Positions 12,171 to 23,880 of a stretch of 64,000 bases of DNA are shown piece by piece. Location: the NCBI GenBank assembly GCA_029953675.1, contig JAMWBK010000012.1, positions 868,001-932,000 on the forward strand. The letters are read 5' to 3'. This DNA is from Rhodosorus marinus. Lineage: Eukaryota > Rhodophyta > Stylonematophyceae > Stylonematales > Stylonemataceae. Positions within the stretch are counted from its first letter, which is position 1. Each line of letters starts with the position of its first letter. Below the pieces are notes generated by a model, which was given only the letters and a program-made list of their open reading frames with translations, was not told the origin of the DNA and did no database searches. Made by a program: the position numbers and the translations under genes.

Positions 12171-13120
12171 GTAACCCCAGACTAACGTAACCGTGAGCTT
12201 TATTGGGCAGTCGCCTAATGCGACGTAACACTAAGCCGATTGCTATCTAGGGAATCACTCACAACAACCCCGCTACCGGGGTCTCATGCTACGTTCAAAA
12301 GAAAAAACAGGAACCAGTGGGTTCTCCAACTGGTCCGCACGTAGAGCGCCAAGCGCAATCGCCGCGTTGCCCTGCCATAGGATCCTGTTTAACTGGGATC
12401 GTGCATCCCTCAGCTCCTCATCTCGATGCAACAAGTGTTTACAACTGTCCCGCAAAAAGTCTTGCGTCAACCTCCCGCTCCGCCCAAAGGTCTCTATCGC
12501 GATCGGGATGAACTTCTCCTCGGGCTTTTCCACACTCATCGCCTCTTTATAGTGCGCGAGCTTGTAGTTCTCCGCCAGTTTCGCTGCATACCCGTTTTCT
12601 GCACTGCCACGCCTTATGTACTTTTCCTGTAGCGGTGAAATCACCGTCACATCGATCGCGTACTTTTGAAAGGTCTTTGGATGGGTCGCCACTATATCTG
12701 GTCGCAGCTGGTAATTCTCAAAATACCTCTGCGGTTCTTGCTGTATGTCAAGAAAATTCCATCGGTTGAGCCATCTCCCTAGCTCCGTACAGAGCTCGTC
12801 GTGCCGTCTCTGCCATAGTCCCGTCGATGTTGGACAGTGTTGAAATCGTTGCACCCCATTTGGGCCATGTTTCCTACGGCAACTGGTGCACTGCTCCGTT
12901 GTCCGCAACCCCGGAATCGGCAGCCCCAGCAGTTGTCGAACATTTACCTGCAATTCCTGTGAGTCCAGCTTTCTCGGCTCTAGCAACGGTAGTTCCCGCA
13001 GCCATACCCCCGAACCCGAGCCGGCCGCCGATCGGATTCTTGCACGGTGTTCATGCGAAACGCCCTCGTTGCCGACCAAACGTTGGAACGCGCGATGGTA
13101 ACCCCAGACTAACGTAACCG
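12171..13120 (-). mobile_element. 5'-truncated RLE-type non-LTR retrotransposon between 23-bp direct repeats
   Basis: A 23-bp sequence beginning gtaaccccagactaacgtaa occurs at 12171-12193 and again at 13098-13120, framing a minus-strand fragment. On the left the repeat is preceded by one more partial 16-bp unit (aaccccagactaac). The direct repeats look like a target-site duplication. The inside carries only the C-terminal zinc-finger and RLE region of a retrotransposon, so the copy is 5'-truncated. A short hairpin (accccgctaccggggt) lies at about 12268-12283, close to the end of the open frame. Confidence 0.75.
12273..13079 (-). CDS. zinc finger plus restriction-like endonuclease (RLE) domain, retrotransposon C-terminus
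   Basis: An open frame of about 268 aa without stops. The order is a helical post-RT stretch, a CCHC-type finger (CTSC...HC...RRH, residues about 64-95), then an RLE core with LRPDIVAT followed by YAIDVTVI (the PD...D pattern) and a conserved Lys/Tyr block KLAENYKLAHY. This is the layout known from R2/CRE-type elements, where the RLE nicks the target DNA. There is no in-frame ATG at its upstream edge. The frame simply opens, as expected for a truncated polyprotein. The same block order recurs in the family A copies at 43-64 kb, but with low identity, so this is a separate, apparently less decayed family. Confidence 0.75.
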   Translation of the reverse strand: MVGNEGVSHEHRARIRSAAGSGSGVWLRELPLLEPRKLDSQELQVNVRQLLGLPIPGLRTTEQCTSCRRKHGPNGVQRFQHCPTSTGLWQRRHDELCTELGRWLNRWNFLDIQQEPQRYFENYQLRPDIVATHPKTFQKYAIDVTVISPLQEKYIRRGSAENGYAAKLAENYKLAHYKEAMSVEKPEEKFIPIAIETFGRSGRLTQDFLRDSCKHLLHRDEELRDARSQLNRILWQGNAAIALGALRADQLENPLVPVFSFERSMRPR

Positions 13121-13757
13121 AATACCGGAGAGCTCAAAGCGTTTTCTCACACTGTTAAAGCCCTGCCTACATTCTAGTACACACAAGCAAAACCCGAGGC
13201 CAACGACCACGGCTCTGCTCCCGAAAGTGTACCCATTGAGCTGAAACAATCCAAACCCCTCCACGATTCCGCCACCTGTCCCAAACGACACGATTCGCCA
13301 CCGATACAACCAATAAAAACCAAAATACAATTTTCCGCAATCCAATCAACAAAGTGTAAATTAGAATATCATTTCTATCTCCTGATAAAAGAAAATCATT
13401 GGCCTAAACATTCCAAAAGAAGAAAAAAACTTAATAGTATATTATTGGTTATATTCGCTGACGCTTCAGTGTTCTAATTGTATCGATTGGATAAACACAG
13501 AATCTACCAGATATTTATTGAGATTTTCTTTGTAGAGGCGGATTGATAGGCATTGCTGTTTGCCGACCGAAAGTGTGAGAAGTTAAGATGGGTGGTTGGA
13601 GGTGTACAAGTAATGGAGGGGGGAGTGGGGGAAACAGGCAAGGGAAGGAGGGTAAAAAATCCACAAGGGTAGAGAGGAAGGGTTTCCTCTTACATGTTCA
13701 GAGGTGGTAAGTGGTTGGCATTTAGGAGTACGGGTCGGACTTTTCGTGTTCCAAACC
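13121..13757. other. intergenic, promoter side of the ferredoxin-MBL gene
   Basis: AT-rich between about 13350 and 13560, otherwise unremarkable. No family-like open frame on either strand. Confidence 0.4.
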
Positions 13758-15175
13758 ATGGTCGCATTTACGGGTGGGATTCGGGCTCTTCCGAAGACGA
13801 GAGCAGGTAGTATTGCGGGGCGTAGACGAGGGGTGGTTAACATGAGGTCGAGGCTTCCAAATAACACTGCGGGTGATCTCTATGTGGACTCTGCGTGTAT
13901 TGATTGCGATGTCTGTAGATGGATGTTGCCAGACGTGTTTGACCGGGATCAGGGACAGAGCGCGGTGATGCGTCAGCCGGTGGGGGATGACATGATGAGG
14001 AAGGCGTTGCAAGCTGCTGTGGCGTGTCCTGTTGGATCTATACGAACTGAAACTCCCAATCATTTGGCAAAAGCCGCCCGTGATGACTTCCCAATCCCAG
14101 TTCATGAGACTCTGGTGGATATCTACTACAACGGATTCAACTCTGAGAAATCGTTCTCCGCGAATTCTTATCTCGTCGTTGACAAGGTAAGAGCACCCAA
14201 ATCAGCACAGTTCAAATCCCTGAACTCACGCAAGAAAACGAAGTCACTGACGCCGCTGGTAAATTCTCTCTTTAGGAGCTTGGAGGTGTCATGATCGACT
14301 CTCCCAGATACAACTCCGCACTTGCGAAGAGCATTGACAAGAAATGCGGGGATCTTGGAGTGAAATACATGATCTTAACTCACAGCGATGACGTCGCCGA
14401 CCACGCGAGGTAAGAATTGAGCAGGAATAAGATCCGCAGCCCGCTTTCTCTGCTCAGCAAGCCCGTTCCGCTGCTTGTTTCCGTTGCAGATGGGCAGAAA
14501 GGTTTGGGTTGACGCGGATCATGCACAAGAACCAGATCCGTTCATTCAACGGAACTAACGACGTGGAAATGGTGTTGGAAAATGAAGGACCCTGGAAAAT
14601 CTCAGAGAACCTGAACATTCTCTTCGTCCCTGGTCATTCCAATGGTAAGAAATTCCCCCAACCCCCCCTCTTCAACGTCGTGAACAACATCACCGAAAAC
14701 CTGCTCAAGCTACCTCTCTACCCTCCAGGATGCATCGCTCTTCACGACATTCAGAACAAAACCATCTTCAGCGGAGACTTTTACGCATTCTCGGCAAGGA
14801 AAGGAACCATTTCAGGCTTCCCAGCTTACAACCACTTCTCCTGGAAAACTCAAGTCGAGAACATGACCAAAGTTACACGTATGGATCTAAAGTTTGGTAC
14901 GTCCTCCCGCACCAGTCAAGGCTCGATTCACGCTGGTTTGGTCTTGCATCTGTCAGCTATGTTCACCGAACAACCCAGCTCTACCCCTAGTCAGGAGAGA
15001 GGTCAGCTCTTACTCCTGACATGTAGAGGTTGGGATTGGAAAATCTGAACTATGAGCATTTGGATTGTTATCAGTTCTGCCTGGACATGGCCGTAGGATT
15101 CACTTTGAAACGTCTGAGATGAAAGAGGCGATGTTTCAAGAATTTCTCAATACTGAGGCGAAAGTTGGTCGTTGA
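13758..15175 (+). CDS. plastid-type ferredoxin / metallo-beta-lactamase fusion protein, 328 aa
   Basis: Five exons join in frame: 13758-14186, 14276-14409, 14490-14644, 14729-14896 and 15075-15175. Residues 1-40 start MVAFTGG and are Arg/Ser/Gly-rich without acids, like a plastid transit peptide. A [4Fe-4S] ferredoxin half-domain follows (Cys47, Cys50, Cys53 in CIDCDVC and Cys90 in ACPVGS). Then comes an MBL-fold hydrolase: THSDDVADH at 178-186 (metal motif H-x-D-D-x-x-D-H), VPGHSNG, FSGDF and near the C-terminus VLPGHGRR. The same fusion is found in cyanobacteria and plant plastids. Its substrate is not known. The start was put at the ATG at 13758 because the frame upstream lacks an ATG. It converges on the GT13 gene with 339 bp between stops, a stretch in which I see nothing else. 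Confidence 0.85.
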
Positions 15176-15514
15176 GGTGGTTGGCGGCGTCGTCGCCTGC
15201 CTCATTGCCGAAAGAGCAGATGAGCTTTTGGTTCTGACGCAGTTGAGTTTCTTCAGGGTGCTCCTGGCTTGTGTGTGTTTTTTTAATACAGATGAAGAGT
15301 TAAGCAAAAAGCCAATGCTGTTTTAGTTGCGGGGTTGTTGATTAGATACACGCACAGAGCCTCTGTGTGAAGCGGCTTGATGCGGCGCAGTTTAGCGCTG
15401 GGCCTCCGGTGATCAAGCACTGTCCGCGGGTGAGGAGGGTGTCTGCTTCTTTGCTCACGTAAGCTGGTAGATCCTTACCCACCTCAAAGCCTGGAGAAGA
15501 ACGAGTTTTTAGGG

Positions 15515-17161
15515 TTATTCGTCTTCTGCATCCGCCCCAGGGTGCATTCTTGGGATTCCAATCTCACCGCATCCTCCTTCGCATGGAAAGTATTCCTTCA
15601 GCTTTGCACAGTCATTCGCGAACTCTAGCTCCGCCGAGCTGCACGTCGCCTTGTTTTTCCCACACGCAACGTTGCAGCTCTGGTTCAGATCCCCAGCTAC
15701 AAATGTTACATTCGATGCCGGAGACAGTTTCTCTTCAGGAGAAAGAAACGGGCACTTCCTCACGTCTACCAGCAAGATGTAGGTCTCACCATCCCGAAGG
15801 ATGGTCACACCTGCCAAGCATCCAGAGGTCAGAAACAAAAGCACTGGATTGGTGCCTCGCTGCCGGAGTCGTGTGTACCTTTGTATGATCCTCGAGGCTG
15901 AGGGATAATCCCAAGTCGTTTGGCGACAGTTCCATAGTACTCCTCTCTCTTGTACAACAGCGCCAGCGACTTTGACTGGGACTTGAATGGCGTACTAGCT
16001 CTGGGAAGATGGGCGACATGTCTAACCCTCTTGGCCTCCCTCACGGCCTCCGCGATCTCTCGATGATAGTACTCGTCGATGAGGTATTCCAGGTTTCCGT
16101 AGTCCACCACTGCCGACTGCTGAAGCACGATCTTGGAAAAAATCTTCTCGTATTCACTCCGCGCGACATTCGTCCCTTTCGACCAGAAGTGAAAGATCCG
16201 AGACACTTCAGGAAAGATACAGCTTCGACCTTTCATCTGTTCAGGCAGTCGAATCCAGTGATCCCATCCTGTCGAGAGATACGAGACCTTTCCTTGGTTT
16301 AGGTTCTTTGAAAAGATCGACGAGTGCAGAGAGAGTGGTGGTCTGGTACAGAACGATGATACAGGGATGGGGTGAAGCTTGCGTCTTTCTCTTCCCACAC
16401 CTGTCCTCGTCCTTTACCAGACGATAAAACTCTGCCTATCTCATCCGACTAGTAGACGGGGGTGTAATCGATGACTGACCTGAAGTAGCGACGATCGGCC
16501 ATGACTTGGATAGTTGATGTTGCCATAGGCTTCGCTTCATCATCCATCCGAGACCTGGAAAGATATCAGTTCTGCGGAGGATGGTGCTATTGGTGGCGAA
16601 TCTCGGGATACCGTTGTCGTTCCATGCGGAGATGCAGAAGAGGGTTGGGTCGGCGTCGAGGAGCCACCAGGTGGATTCAAAATAGCCGAGAACGTCGGGT
16701 GCGAAGAGGAAGTCATCTTCGAACAGGATCGCATGGGTGTACATCGTGTCATTTCCAAACGCGCGTTGAAAGACGCTTCGGTAGTGGCGTGTGATGTAGA
16801 ACCTCGAGGTGTGAGGCGCGGGGAGATGGTAGTCTTCATCATCTTTCGATCTGTTGTAGATCCACAGATCCCTCACCCACTCCCGTTTCTCCACAGCGGT
16901 CCGAATACCATCCACATCCCCTCCGCTATCTACGCTCACGTACGAGTGGAACTTTCTAAACCCTAGCACACTCTCCTCGAAGGAAGTCAGCGTCCTCTCC
17001 AACGAATCTACATTGTCGTATGCCAAGAAAACCACAACAGGCATGAACGGGACCACTTTCCTCCCAATCTCAACATCAGGCAGTCCAATCCCAATCCCAC
17101 TTCCTCCAACCATCAAAGTCCAATAGAAATTGACAAGAAAAACGATCCCAATCCTTCCCAT
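15515..17161 (-). CDS. GT13 N-acetylglucosaminyltransferase (MGAT1/POMGNT1 type), 455 aa
   Basis: Type II Golgi enzyme that adds beta-1,2-GlcNAc to mannose. Exons 17161-16480, 16268-15879 and 15810-15515 join in frame. A hydrophobic signal anchor covers residues 5-26. The catalytic domain shows PVVVFLAYDN, a LFEDDF metal motif (EDD 148-150), SAWNDNG (178-184), FPGLGWM (201-207), GWDHWIRLPEQMKGR and the Arg-Pro-Glu-Ile-like CIFPEVSRIFHF. After it come the typical KRLGIIPQPRGSYKG end and then an extra tail of about 75 residues with eight or more cysteines (SCNVACGKNKATC...FPCEGGC), resembling cysteine-rich tails of other Golgi GlcNAc-transferases. MGAT1 (N-glycan) or POMGNT1 (O-mannose) cannot be told apart here. 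Confidence 0.87.
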
Positions 17162-18622
17162 CGTTTCGATCAAAAGCCTGACCTCGTCGATGCCTCAATC
17201 CCGTTCCCCGACCCACTCAATCATCATGACTGGCCCTTCTACCTGACTGCCACAAAGAGCAGTAGAGGCTTTCTAGACCGATCCAGCTGACACGCTAGCT
17301 GACCACCCCGCCAAGCCCCAGAGTCGATTCCTCAGTCCGTCGCGATCCCGTCCCATCTCATTGCTCACAAGTAGAGAGAGTTTCGATACTAACCGGGGCG
17401 GCTGACACATCAACTGATCACGAACGTGCGAGCACCTAATCCATTTCGCGGAAGAGGTCGACCTAGCCGATTCTCTGATCTCTTGACTCTGGTTGCTCTG
17501 CACGTGGAAGCGGGTTGGTGGTGCTGGTAGAATTATGCGTCTCGCCACAATGAGGTTTGTTACCCTGGTAGCCACATCAACGAACGTATGCCACCAACCT
17601 CCCGTCGCCTGTGTCAGCATCGTTTGTTCAGCTGTTCATTGAGTTGGTCGGTATCAGAGAAACTTTGTTCGGCGGCTTGAGTTTCGTAACTTGCTTTCGT
17701 GATCGAGACAACTCTCGCGCGCGAAAAAAAATCTCGCTTGAGTTTTAGAGAAAGCACGTTCTCTCTGCTTGGCATAGTCTCCTCCCTCGCCCGTGTTGTT
17801 GTCCCGAATTTACCGACGTCGTTGAACATGTTCGGGACAGGAAGTGGTGGCGGTCGCGGGCAGATCAGTTGCATCGGATTGTTATCCACCAGCCCTCAGG
17901 CAGGTGCTGCCAATCCTGAATGAGGATAGCGGTGGCTACCTTTGGGAGGATAGAGCTCGACGGGCTGCTCGCTCTCAATTCAGTGTCCGCTGGTTGAAGG
18001 AATCGCCGAGAAACCAGAGGCGGGAACTGCTACAACGGCGTTCTGGAGGGAAGCCCGTTTGGACCGCGGCAGCTGCTTCGCCTGGACTTGTCGCTTTTGC
18101 ATATGACGGAGAGTTCCCTCCTGTGACTCTCTCTTCTCCCCATGTACGGGGATGACAGGATTCGCATCCGGCGATCCTTAGGACTTGCTCGCCCTGCTCG
18201 GAAAAACGAAAAAAGGTAGGACTCGCAGGCCGGCGGTTCCCGGCCAGCTGGAATATTGTGGACACTCTTGAAAGAGGTAAGTTCCTCATTTGAATCCTGA
18301 CAAGGCCGTCTGAGGATCCAAAAACTGGATTGAAAACGCGAATATCGTTGTGGCCGGACGAGCATGCGCAGGAAAGCGTTTCAGTTCGGAGTAGTGGCGC
18401 TCCGAACGAGCCAGGGCTCTGTTGGGGTGCCTGTTTCAGCCGTTCACCTTCGCTTTGGTTGCCCTTGACCTGTTTCCAATCTTCCAGCCTGTCATGAAAT
18501 CGCTTTACAATGACCGAGGACTCGCCTACGTCTTGGTGACTTGGAGATAAGCTCTGGTGGTGGTCTTCGAATGTTTCTTTCTTGGAGAAGAGGGAAAAAA
18601 AAACTGTGCAAAAAGTGTAAAA
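17162..18622. other. intergenic, no confident gene
   Basis: Short open frames occur on both strands, one on the plus strand at 17844-18155 and one starting MFGTGSGGGRG at 17827, but none forms a recognisable domain and splice-joined extensions did not give one either. It contains the presumed GT13 promoter side and the CCT6 3' flank. Confidence 0.4.
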
Positions 18623-20962
18623 CTACTGTTTGTTGACGTCCCTTCCAGCTCGGAGGATCTCATCGACCAGCAGCAGTTGAGTGGCAATGACCGAAGATAG
18701 TCCGATGAGCTGCTTCTTAACTGTGTACCCGTCGAAGACCGCGGTAGCCACCGGGTCCATCGGCTCGCCGCTGGCGAGGTCCAAGCCGACCACATTTCCC
18801 TGAAGAAACGTCGTTCCGCAAAAAGGTCTCTGTTAGGTCTGTTCTAGATCAGTCCTGATTAGCCGTGGTATGTAAGCCCAACCTTGATGTGCTCCTCCTG
18901 GAGTTTGATGATCGCATCTTGCTGATCGAATCCACAGTTTTGTGCAAGCGTCTTGGGAATGACCAGCAACGCATCACCGTACGCCAAGACACCGATCTTC
19001 GCCTTACCGGATACAGTTTTTGAGTACTCCTGTAGGTGCTTCCATGCACTGACCTCAAACGCACCAGCGCCGGGCAGAACGCGTCCATCCTCTATGGTAT
19101 TCTTCACCGCTCGAAGACCGTCCCTAATTGCGTCCCTCACCTGAACAATTGTATGTCGATTCGGACCCTAACGACGCCAAAGGCAGAGACAAGACGAGCG
19201 TGCGCCCATTCAGCTACGAAGAAATTTGACTGCGCTGCGACTGGGGCCGCAGAAAGCTGGATGAAAAAGATATTATTACCTTGAGCATGATCGTACAAGA
19301 GTACGGGTTCTCTACCTCCTCTACAAACGTAAACTTGTCGTCGCCAAGGACCTGCTCGTACACGACACCGGCAAACCTGGAAGGTCCAAAAAAGCGCAAG
19401 GGGTTAGTCGGGAAGTCCTGGGGCTAGGTCTAACTGCTCCCGCGAAGAATCAAGTCGTACCCGAGTACGTCTGGGGTAAGATGGTCAACCGAGTTGACGG
19501 CAACGCCACCGCAAGCGAGGGTAAGGCGCTCCATGTTCCTCCTCTTGGCCCTTCTCAACGCGAGAATACCCTCTCGCGCCAAAAGATCCAGCGAGTTCGG
19601 GTCGATACCCTTCTGATTCATCACAACAAAGCCCTTCCCAGAATCGTCGCAAACCTGCTTCTTCAGTGCGATGATCTTGTTCACCTTGTCATCTACCGCC
19701 TGCCTCTCAGCCTCGAGAAGTTTTTCACGCTGTTCGGCGTTGCTGTAGAAGAATCCCTTAAACACAGAAAATCGAACAGGGATTCAATACGTCTGCTCAA
19801 GACGCGTTCATCGCTGAACGAGTGAGGGGTGACGCACCGCTTGGACTTCACTCTTCTCGTATTCCAGCCCAACGTTGCAGGTCAGGATGAACGCATCGGT
19901 AACCTTCTTCGGCATATCTGGATGCCGACCTCCATGGTCTAGTACAAGACCCTTTACAAGCCTGGACTCTTTGCTAGTACGGTGCTCCATGGCCATGATT
20001 TCCACCATATGCAGGTCGAGCGGCTGGCCTTCCCTTTGGATTGTGAGCACAGCATCAGTTACCTTTTTCGAAGAAGCAGGGTTCGGGGTTATGATCAGAC
20101 CATTTCGCTCCTTCGCCGCGGGGGGCGGGAAGTTTGCCCGCGAGAACGTGGGAGAGGTTCCCCAACTGGGCAGTTTTTACAGGACACTACTTACAATCTC
20201 TGAGAGCACGGTCGCAAAATCTGAGACGACCTTGGTGGCCAGCGAGCACCTCGCGATCTCTACCAGAAGCTCACGATCGATTTTCCTGTTATAAAACGTT
20301 CGATGATGTGATCAGAATTGGTGCAAGCGGGGGACTCCTCCAAAACCAGACAGCAAAATGCCTTACCTCTCCAACGCCGTCTCGTCGATCCATCGACTAA
20401 GCTCCTCTCTAGCGAGATCGAATCCATCGGTTACAGACCTCGGATGGAGTCCTTCGACGAGGTACCTCTCCGCTTGCTTCAAAAGCTCTCCAATGATCAG
20501 CACGGTTGAGGTAGTACCATCTCCACACACGTCATCCTGTTTCAAAGCGGAACAGAACCGTTCAGTGTCCACGTCGTTTGCAGGAGACATCGTTTTCTGA
20601 GGAGGGTTCCTTGCCTGCGCCGTGGCTGTCCTAGCGATCATGGACGCGGTCGGATTTTGGATCTGCATCTCGTTTAGCAACACGTTTCCGTCCTTGGTTA
20701 TCTTGATATCCCCCGCTCCAGAAACAAGCATCTTGATCGTGCCCTTCGGTCCCAGATTACTCCGGAGAACATCCTGAAGGCCTAAAATAACAGCAAACAA
20801 CGCCGGGAGGGAGAAATACTCTGATCAGATCGACGAAAAGTCAGAGATCGCAGCTGAAACCAAAAACCCTATGCCCATACCCTTTGCGGCCGAAATCGTC
20901 GTATGTAGAGCGAGCCCACGTCGAGTCACCTCCGCACCTGGATTGATCAACTGCACGGACAT
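18623..20962 (-). CDS. CCT6: T-complex chaperonin subunit zeta (CCT6), 9 exons, 529 aa
   Basis: One of eight subunits of the cytosolic CCT/TRiC folding chamber. Exons on the minus strand: 20962-20881, 20781-20615, 20536-20367, 20285-20195, 20062-19838, 19756-19461, 19376-19280, 19167-18883 and 18799-18623. They sum to 1590 nt, an uninterrupted 529-aa frame, against 530-531 aa in relatives. Seen are [19 protein letters not shown], the ATP motif [76 protein letters not shown] and PGAGAFE. These zeta-specific blocks ([22 protein letters not shown]) exclude the other subunits. Intron 2 (20614-20537) has a GC donor (CAG|GCAAGG) with a normal AG acceptor. The others are GT-AG. Confidence 0.95.
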
Positions 20963-23068
20963 CCTTTCTCCCCGTCAAAATCCCCAAAAATGTACTCCCA
21001 GCACGTTTTCTTACTTCCCAAAACCCTCCTCTAAACGCAACAGCACAGAAGAATCTCTACTCCAAAAACCCCATGATTTCCAAAAACAAAAGAAAAAAAC
21101 CCGCGCGATCTGATCAAAGCAAAACAAACAGCAATCAGAAAGCTACTATACTTCTTTCTTCAACTCCCCTCCCTCCTCCTCCCTCCTCATTCCCCCTCAA
21201 AGTCTCCCACCGGAATTCATTCCCTTCTTCATATGCCCACCAAGATCGAGCGTCCCACACGTCAAGGGTGGACGTTGAACCCCTCACCGTTAAAACCGAA
21301 CAAAACTATCTATAATTGAAATGTAATATCGTAGTCAATGCATATCTACAATGAGCATATCTTTCCTTGCCAGTTGATGTCTAGATATCTCTAAATCTAA
21401 GTATTCTACCTGTTTTGCTTAAAATCTAGTCCAGTCCTTGTCGAAAATTTGTCTGCCCGGGTGTTTAGTCCTTTAGTGGAAGAAAACTTAATATACAGAA
21501 TAGGGGAGCTAGGGAACGATACCATTGTTCCTTTTTTTCAAGACAAGCGAGATCAGAGTTGTGAGAAGACTAATTATGGAATATTTAGAACTTTCTGGCT
21601 TAAGACAAAGGAACATTAGGAGGAAAATCTCTGAAAAATCAGAGATTTTGGTGAAACCTGGATCGCCAAAACCGTTTCTGGGGTTCCTGGACAAAAGATC
21701 CTCCCGTATTTTCGAATATGAATACTAATAGCCTAGGAGTTTCTTAATTTTGGTGTCAAATTTACATTATCTGTCCGGATATTTGAAGGACAGGTGTAGT
21801 GGAACCGCAACCACCTGCAATTTCGCGCACTCAACACAAAACCTACCCCAGGGCAACCCTGGACAGACTCAACAGAGCATAAGATCATTCCCAGACTACC
21901 CCAAACGCTCAGCACAACGCTTCCCTCCCCACGCCCGATATTTTTCTGAGGTATTGATAAGCGACCTCAAGCGCGGGCGGCTTCAGCATGAAGCTTGTCG
22001 GCCATGGATTCTTTTAGTCCAAACTGCGGAATGCCCTGGATCCTGAAACTACAAGAAAGCTCTTGCAACTAAAAGAACAACAACGCGCACGTGGGCCAAG
22101 CACTGTGTATCCGGACCTGGAAGAACTCCTGGAAAGCCTACTTGAACAGCCCGTAATGGGCTAGCTTTGAACTACGTTGTCATCCCTCGAGTAAAGCATC
22201 ACAATCCGTGTTGACGCAGTGTGCCCGGGCTGATACTCCCTTCTGAACCGGTCCTCCAAGAACTCCTCTCTTCACTGGAAACGTCCAGAGTATAGTTGAA
22301 AGACCATAGCGTTCGGAGTAATTCTTGTTTTGAGATCTCGACTCCCGAGCTTGCGCCGAATACAAAAGGATGAATCAGCATTTGAAAGTCCCGCCGCAAT
22401 GCAAAACCGGAAGCACTAAAAATATTCACCAAACAAAGGAAAAATCGTAAACGTGGGATTCTAAATTAAATCGGAAGGTACTAAATATAATTAGTGTTTC
22501 TGTACATATCTCTTGCAGCAACTCACCAAACTGCTGAAGCTGCTGGTTATGTGATTCGAACACCCAGTCCAGGCTCGTAAGGCCCCCGACGTCTAAGGAA
22601 TACGAAGGGCAGCACACTAGCGTTGATTGAGTATTGAGTAATTTGAGAGGCGAAACCCCAAGTTCGCAACGTCCAGAAAAATGCTTTTCTATCCGGCCCT
22701 GAGCAGCATAAACCTCCTGGGTGATTGGGTTTTGGGGAGGCTGAGGAGTGTAGTGGTTGAAAGCTCGACAAAAACAAAACTTAGATTCTTTTTAATTCAT
22801 AAAAACGATTTATCTGCTTCCTTCCCCTTCCCCCATATTCCTTGATCCGGTAGGGAGATTTGAAGAAGGTTTCCCCTCCTGGGGTCGGGCAGGATGGCAA
22901 AGTATTACAACCCGCATACTCGGAAACGGAAAGAATAAACGAGTTTGCGCCGCTGGCATCGTCGTCCGACGATTACGGCCGCGGTTCCAGCTTCGACCCC
23001 CTTCTTGGTGAGTTGCTATGTTCTCTCTAGCCAATTGTACCCTCTCATCCGGCCAGCACGTGTGACGT
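20963..23068. other. intergenic, no recognisable gene
   Basis: About 2.1 kb with only short frames. 21300-21740 is AT-rich. It should hold the CCT6 promoter and the 3' UTR of the tetraspanin gene. Confidence 0.45.
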
Positions 23069-23880
23069 TTAAACGAGCCAGATTGTGAAGATGTCCACAA
23101 CGACGAGAGCCGCCATGATGGTGGAGACAATTCCGACCGGCAGGTAGAAAGACTTGTACTGGTCAACAATTGCATCGTAGCATCCAGTTGCAGAGTTTGT
23201 TGCTGCCGGGTTGCAACTCGGGCAGACCTCCTCCTGGTCCGGGGAGCACTCTTCGTTTCCACTGTAACATCCATCGCAATCTCCCGGCAAGAACCCGGCG
23301 CAGTTAAGATTGTCTTGGATCTCGCAGGTGACCTGGGTGAACTCTGGGTCTGTAACGCTAGCAGTCCACACGTCCCGAGCAGAGTTTTGCAGCGTCTCCC
23401 CGTCGGTGTCTGTTGCGAACAGGAGAGTAACCACAGCGATGAAGAGCAATCCTGCCAGTATGCAGATCATGACAAGAGTGTAGACAATGCCGAAGACGAC
23501 ACCGCAGCAGCCCTTGTTGAAAGCAATGAGGCCGACGATGGACGTAACCATCATCGCTGCGCCAATCACAATTCCAGTGATTGCACTGTTGAGCACCAGC
23601 CATATGAAGTTATCGCTGCTAGAGAAATCCAAATCCGGAACCAAGCCTTGGCCTTGCACCTGCAAGTAGATACTGTATCCCAACAAAGCAGCACCCAAGC
23701 ACTGCAACAAGCAAGAAAGGGCCAGTCAGACACCGAGCTACTCAACAGAACAAAAAAACCCGCTGCGATACAGCTACTTACGAACATAAGAACGCAAACT
23801 GTGCCATGGAAAAACCGAAAGCAAGGCTTGACCTTGGAGCTCTTCTCCTTCTCAACACTCTCGGCCGCGGACGAACCCAT
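23069..23880 (-). CDS. tetraspanin-like four-helix membrane protein, 243 aa
   Basis: Two exons, 23880-23782 and 23701-23069, join over an 80-bp intron. Four hydrophobic segments are visible: HGTVCVLMFCLGAALLGY, FIWLVLNSAITGIVIGAAMM, VVFGIVYTLVMICILAGLLF and the C-terminal FYLPVGIVSTIMAALVVVDI. Helix 3 and 4 are separated by a large extracellular loop of about 90 residues with ten cysteines (including NCAGF, CDGC, CPSC). Size and topology fit the tetraspanin family, organisers of membrane microdomains. The loop has a single CAG in place of the canonical CCG, so it is a divergent member. The N-terminus is short and basic. Confidence 0.7.

Noticed and set aside
12155-12202. Tandem aaccccagactaacgt units as a CRISPR or centromeric array
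   Set aside because: Only two to three units, no spacers, and they act as flanks of a retroelement in a eukaryotic genome.
17844-18155. 103-aa plus frame and the MFGTGSGGGRG start at 17827 as a nucleoporin-like gene
   Set aside because: No FG repeats follow and no splice-joined extension gave a domain.
22540-22620. B-box-like ttcgaatcac motif suggesting a tRNA on the minus strand
   Set aside because: No matching A-box, acceptor stem or anticodon arm could be folded from the neighbouring sequence.
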